The position numbers and the translations under genes were made by a program. DNA of 64,000 nt from UBA12465 sp038245255 (lineage in GTDB: Bacteria > Patescibacteriota > Patescibacteriia > Patescibacteriales > UBA12465): the NCBI GenBank assembly GCA_038245255.1, contig JBBRSQ010000001.1:1-64000 (forward strand), in the 5' to 3' direction. This document shows positions 60,642 through 64,000 of the stretch, in pieces (the stretch's first letter is position 1; each line of letters opens with the position of its first letter). Below the pieces are notes generated by a model, which saw only the letters and a list, made by a program, of their open reading frames with translations, had not been told where the DNA came from and did not search any database.

Positions 60642-61925
60642 TTACAATTTATAAATCTTCTCGTCTCCGCTCAGCATATCTTTAATTTTATAGCTTTTTT
60701 TAGTCTCTTCATCGCTACCTAAAATTATAACTTTAGTGATCTTCTTTTTGTTCGCCAATTCCAAAGCTTTACCCATTTTCTGTGAATCAAGTCCAAGAAG
60801 AATATTAAAGCCTTCACCCCGTAATTTCTGCGCCAATTTATTTTGCTGCATCTGAAGCGAAATATCTAGAAGTGGTAAATAATATTTTTCAGTTTGTAAA
60901 TCAGTAATTTTAGAAATCAGATTCCAACTCTCTAAAAATAATCTAGTCGTTTCATCTCCCGGCGCAAAACCGACTGCCGGAAAATTCTTTTCACCAAAAA
61001 TTTCAGCGAGACCATTGTAGCGTCCGCCGCCAAACATGGCTCGCTTATTTTCCGGATTTTTATCAAAAACCTCGAAAACCATGCCGTCATAATAATCAAA
61101 ACCACGAATTACTGCCGGATTAAATTCAATTAAGTCAGCATAACCTAATTCTGTAAGTGAATTAATAATTTCCATTAGCTCTAAGTATGGCTCCTTCAAC
61201 TCCGGCGTATCAATTATTAAATCTTTCAAACCGGCATAACTAGTGCCGGACATAAAGAAAATAATTTTCTCAAGTTCTCCTTCTTTTACTCCCAAACCGA
61301 TTAAACGCTCCTTAAACTCTTCTTTACTTAATTTATTATATTTATCTAAAATACGAATAAACTCGACTTTATTTTTAATATCTATTTTCATCATTTTAAA
61401 AACGCCTTCAAGTAGACTTCGACTATTTAAACCTAAGATAAAAGAATTTTTCGGTGGCTTAAATTCCAACATTAAATCAAGCGCCAATTGTAATATTTCG
61501 ATATCAGAGGCACTAGTGTTGCTGCCAAAAATATCACAATTAAGTTGCCAAAATTCACGATTACGGCCTCGCTGTGGTTTTTCATTGCGCATAAAATTGG
61601 CAATCGAAAAATATTTCAGGGGCTTTGGGCTTGATGCATAAACCTTGGTAACCATACGTGTAACAGATGGCGTCATTTCTGGGCGTATCGATAATTCTCT
61701 TCCTCCTAAATCCGTAAAAGTCACCAGCTCTTTCCCGCCGATATCTTCACCCGATTTTGCTCGATATATATCTGCACTTTCAACGAGCGGGGTTAAGTAT
61801 TCTTCGAAGCCGTAACGTAAACAAACTCGACGCCAGGTATCAAATATATACTTTCTTATTAAAAACTCTTCCGGAAGCCAGTCCCGGGTACCTTTTGGCT
61901 CTTGGTTGGATAATTTTTTATTCAT
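60642..61925 (-). CDS. hisS: Histidine--tRNA ligase
   Basis: This class II synthetase charges tRNA-His. Motif 1 region: LTPLVESADIYRAKSGEDIG; motif 2: FMRNEKPQRGRNREFWQLNC (about residues 110-129). The histidine A motif is seen in IRGFDYYDGMVFEVFD, and motif 3 near PAVGFAPGDETTRLF. The C-terminal anticodon domain is complete. At 427 aa it is standard. It is followed by a terminator and then typA. Confidence 0.96.
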   Translation of the reverse strand: MNKKLSNQEPKGTRDWLPEEFLIRKYIFDTWRRVCLRYGFEEYLTPLVESADIYRAKSGEDIGGKELVTFTDLGGRELSIRPEMTPSVTRMVTKVYASSPKPLKYFSIANFMRNEKPQRGRNREFWQLNCDIFGSNTSASDIEILQLALDLMLEFKPPKNSFILGLNSRSLLEGVFKMMKIDIKNKVEFIRILDKYNKLSKEEFKERLIGLGVKEGELEKIIFFMSGTSYAGLKDLIIDTPELKEPYLELMEIINSLTELGYADLIEFNPAVIRGFDYYDGMVFEVFDKNPENKRAMFGGGRYNGLAEIFGEKNFPAVGFAPGDETTRLFLESWNLISKITDLQTEKYYLPLLDISLQMQQNKLAQKLRGEGFNILLGLDSQKMGKALELANKKKITKVIILGSDEETKKSYKIKDMLSGDEKIYKL

Positions 61926-62047
61926 GTTTATATTTTACTATTTCCTATTTTTTTTGGCAAATAAGAGAATAAATACAATTAATTGATTTGCCAATAAATA
62001 TAATTATTTTTTAGATTTTATTTAGATTTTTTTCATCTGTTAAATAA

Positions 62048-62053
62048 TATAAT
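62048..62053 (+). promoter_or_regulatory. -10 box before the response regulator
   Basis: TATAAT, 31 bases before the ATG at 62084. No good -35 match is visible, which would suit an activated promoter. Confidence 0.35.
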
Positions 62054-62083
62054 ATAGCTATAAATTAACTAACATTAAAATTT

Positions 62084-62764
62084 ATGAAAATTTTGATTAT
62101 TGATGACGAAACTTCAATCGTCGAATTCCTTAAACAGGGTCTTGAGGCAAAATTATTTAGCGTTGAGACGGCTGCCGATGGCGAACGAGGAGCATTTTTA
62201 GGTCGTACGGGAAATTATGACTTAATTATTCTCGACTATGTTCTGCCAAAATTAAATGGGCCAGAAGTCTTAAAAGAGATACGCAGTGAAAAGAAACATA
62301 TTCCCGTTATTATGTTAACTGTTAAATCTGAAATTCAAACAAAAGCTGAGGCTTTTAATTTAGGGGCTGACGATTACTTAACTAAACCATTCTTATTTGA
62401 TGAACTATTAATGCGTATTAATGCGATTTTAAAAAGACCAATTAAATCAGAAGGTGAATTATTTAAAATTGATAATCTAACTTTTAGTACCAGAACGAAA
62501 CTTATTAAACGCAACAGCAAAGAGATTTACTTAACGAGGCGTGAATTTAGCCTGCTTGAATACCTTCTTAAAAATCGCGGACAAATAGTTTCTCGCCAAC
62601 AACTTCTTGAACATGTCTGGGACTATAACGCCGATCCCTTTTCAAACTCTATCGAATCACATATCGCTAGCTTGCGCCGTAAACTTAATCAAAATAAAAA
62701 CCGCAACCTTATTCATACTTTTAACGGTCGCGGTTATAAATTAGCCTTGAATAAATTAGGTTAA
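62084..62764 (+). CDS. OmpR/PhoB-family response regulator (orphan)
   Basis: The receiver domain (residues 1-120) has acidic residues in LIIDDETSIVEF, the phospho-acceptor Asp in LIILDYVLPKLNG (about residue 51), Thr in IMLTVKSEI and Lys in DDYLTKPF. A winged-helix effector follows (LTRREFSLLEYLLKNRG, about residues 145-161; recognition helix near SIESHIASLRRKL). At 226 aa it is complete. No histidine kinase is adjacent: the next gene is convergent rarA. Its kinase must be elsewhere, or it works without one. Confidence 0.93.
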   Translation: MKILIIDDETSIVEFLKQGLEAKLFSVETAADGERGAFLGRTGNYDLIILDYVLPKLNGPEVLKEIRSEKKHIPVIMLTVKSEIQTKAEAFNLGADDYLTKPFLFDELLMRINAILKRPIKSEGELFKIDNLTFSTRTKLIKRNSKEIYLTRREFSLLEYLLKNRGQIVSRQQLLEHVWDYNADPFSNSIESHIASLRRKLNQNKNRNLIHTFNGRGYKLALNKLG

Positions 62765-62774
62765 AGAAGTTAGC

Positions 62775-63947
62775 TTAAAGAAATTTTCGGCCCTTCAGTT
62801 TTTCCGGTAAATACTCTTGGCCACTGTCGTCTTCTAGGGGTGTGTACTTATAGTCTTTACCATAACCAATTTCCTTCATAAATTTTGTGGGCGCGTTACG
62901 CAACCAGAGCGGAACCGGTAAATTGCCAGAACTGGCAACTTCAGCTTTGGCTTTTTCATATGCTTGATAAGCGCTAATACTTTTGGGCGACTTAGCTAAA
63001 TATATTACACAATGCGCTAAATTCACGCCGCATTCCGGCAGACCTATTTTTTGACAGGCATCGTAAGTAGCCGTCGCTAACATTAGGGCGCTGTTATTAG
63101 CCAGACCAATATCTTCACTAGCAAATCTGATTAAGCGACGCGAAATATATAAAGGGTCTTCCCCGGCTTCAAGCATTCGACTTAAATAATAAACAGCGGC
63201 GTCGGCCTTACCGCCACGCATGGACTTATGGAGAGCGGAAATTATATTATAATGTTCCTCACCTTTTTTGTCATAGAGTAAATTTGGCTTACTGATTATT
63301 TCTTTAATCAAATCAACACTAAGCTTACGTTGACTTTCAATTGCGCTTTCAAGAATATTTAAAGCTTTGCGCGCATCTCCGTTTGCTAGCGTTGAAATTA
63401 AGCCACTGACTTCAGTGCTAATTTTAGTTTTTAAATCTTTGGCAGCATGATTAATGATCAGTTCTAAGTCAGCAATACTTAAAGCTTCAAGAATTATAAC
63501 TTTAACACGCGAAAGTAAAGCGCCATTAACAGCAAAGCTGGGATTTTCGGTTGTCGCTCCAATTAAAGTTATGGTTCCATTTTCAACCTGAGGCAAAAGT
63601 GCGTCTTGCTGGGCCTTGTTCCAGCGATGAATTTCATCTATAAATAAAATAGTTTTTGTTCCCAGGCGCTTACTTTCTTTAGCGCGTTCAACTATTATTT
63701 TTAAATCTTTAATTCCACTTGAAGTCGCGCTAAGTTCATGAAACTCAGATTTAGTTTCTTTGGCAATTATAAAAGCCAGAGTTGTTTTTCCAGTCCCTGG
63801 CGGACCCCAAAAAACTAAGGACGGAACTTTATCATTTTTTATTGCCTGATAAAGCCAAGTCTTTTCACCAATGCTTTTATTTTGTCCAACGAATTCGTTA
63901 AGGTTTTTAGGCCGAAAATAAGTCGCTAAAGGAATATCTTTTAACAT
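62775..63947 (-). CDS. rarA: Replication-associated recombination protein RarA (MgsA)
   Basis: RarA is an AAA+ ATPase that acts at stalled replication forks and on SSB-coated DNA. It starts with LATYFRPKNLNEFVGQ. Walker A is VFWGPPGTGKTTLAFI (about residues 44-59), Walker B is ILFIDEIHRWNKAQQD, and sensor 1 is IGATTENPSF. The C-terminal MgsA oligomerisation domain is complete (DIGLANNSALMLATA, KSPKSISAYQAYEKA). At 390 aa it is slightly short but whole. Confidence 0.95.
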   Translation of the reverse strand: MLKDIPLATYFRPKNLNEFVGQNKSIGEKTWLYQAIKNDKVPSLVFWGPPGTGKTTLAFIIAKETKSEFHELSATSSGIKDLKIIVERAKESKRLGTKTILFIDEIHRWNKAQQDALLPQVENGTITLIGATTENPSFAVNGALLSRVKVIILEALSIADLELIINHAAKDLKTKISTEVSGLISTLANGDARKALNILESAIESQRKLSVDLIKEIISKPNLLYDKKGEEHYNIISALHKSMRGGKADAAVYYLSRMLEAGEDPLYISRRLIRFASEDIGLANNSALMLATATYDACQKIGLPECGVNLAHCVIYLAKSPKSISAYQAYEKAKAEVASSGNLPVPLWLRNAPTKFMKEIGYGKDYKYTPLEDDSGQEYLPEKLKGRKFL

Positions 63948-64000
63948 AATATCAATATTTTACACTATTTAGAGCTTAAATAGTACGTTGACTAATTATA

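Noticed and set aside
63961..63984. Inverted repeat ACTATTT/AAATAGT near the window end as an operator of rarA
   Set aside because: AT-only short repeats are frequent in this genome, and the upstream region is cut by the window edge, so it cannot be judged.

Overview
The window reads as a chromosomal segment of a Candidatus Patescibacteria (CPR) bacterium, probably Parcubacteria-like. The signs are a low-GC genome with very tight gene packing, minimal metabolism, a DUF4012 surface protein, a sigma-region-4/HARE-HTH protein, a short cell-wall/division cluster, and many conserved proteins without a known function. TGA ends several genes (for example those stopping at 13868, 39913 and 50457), so the Gracilibacteria/SR1 recoding of TGA is excluded. 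Promoters are clear sigma70 types (TTGACA-17-TATNNT). Most plus-strand genes lack an obvious Shine-Dalgarno sequence.

Layout. 1-7.1 kb: start of pyrG, a small unknown gene, then a minus-strand run (unknown membrane protein, rsmI, metG, cvpA, tsaC-like, S41 protease). 7.1-9.7 kb: plus-strand secE-nusG-rplK-rplA and an RRM protein. 9.8-13.8 kb: iscU, iscS, a cyclophilin lipoprotein and the CCA-adding enzyme. 13.9-19.1 kb: gap-SDR-Nudix-hydB-hydA, in which glycolytic GAPDH sits in one apparent operon with an NADH-type [FeFe] hydrogenase. 19.1-24.6 kb: rpsB-tsf-PSP1, a transglutaminase-like surface protein, a histidine phosphatase and SOD. 24.6-37.4 kb: a long minus-strand run with a metallopeptidase, a nucleoside kinase, rlmN, a phosphoesterase, a short pyruvate kinase, a Tgt lacking its zinc cysteines, and envelope proteins. 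37.5-46.9 kb: sigma4/HARE regulator, glycosyltransferase, rmlA, rmlD, murF, PBP, ftsL-like, rsmH, mraZ with an evident MraZ operator. 46.9-52.8 kb: tsaB, dus, cysS, a tandem pair of paralogous membrane proteins, two unknowns. 56.5-64 kb: tRNA-Leu, a DHH-like fragment, rnhB, typA, hisS, an orphan response regulator and rarA.

The most remarkable region is 52828-56505. Two 356-bp inverted repeats that differ at only 2 positions enclose a four-gene, AGA-rich, very AT-rich operon unlike its neighbours: a thymidylate-synthase-family protein, a QueC-like PP-loop ATPase, a CYTH-domain protein and an archaeal-adenylate-kinase-like P-loop kinase. No transposase is present. The right repeat abuts tRNA-Leu(CAG) through a perfect 25-bp hairpin that includes the tRNA 3' CACCA. 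Inference: this is an acquired, possibly invertible cassette for making or modifying an unusual nucleotide (base modification, defence or nucleoside metabolite).

How the parts fit: GAPDH and pyruvate kinase point to lower glycolysis, with NADH possibly reoxidised to H2. IscS/IscU could supply Fe-S clusters. The 37-47 kb block builds and regulates the envelope. The ribosomal and tRNA-modification genes form the usual housekeeping core.
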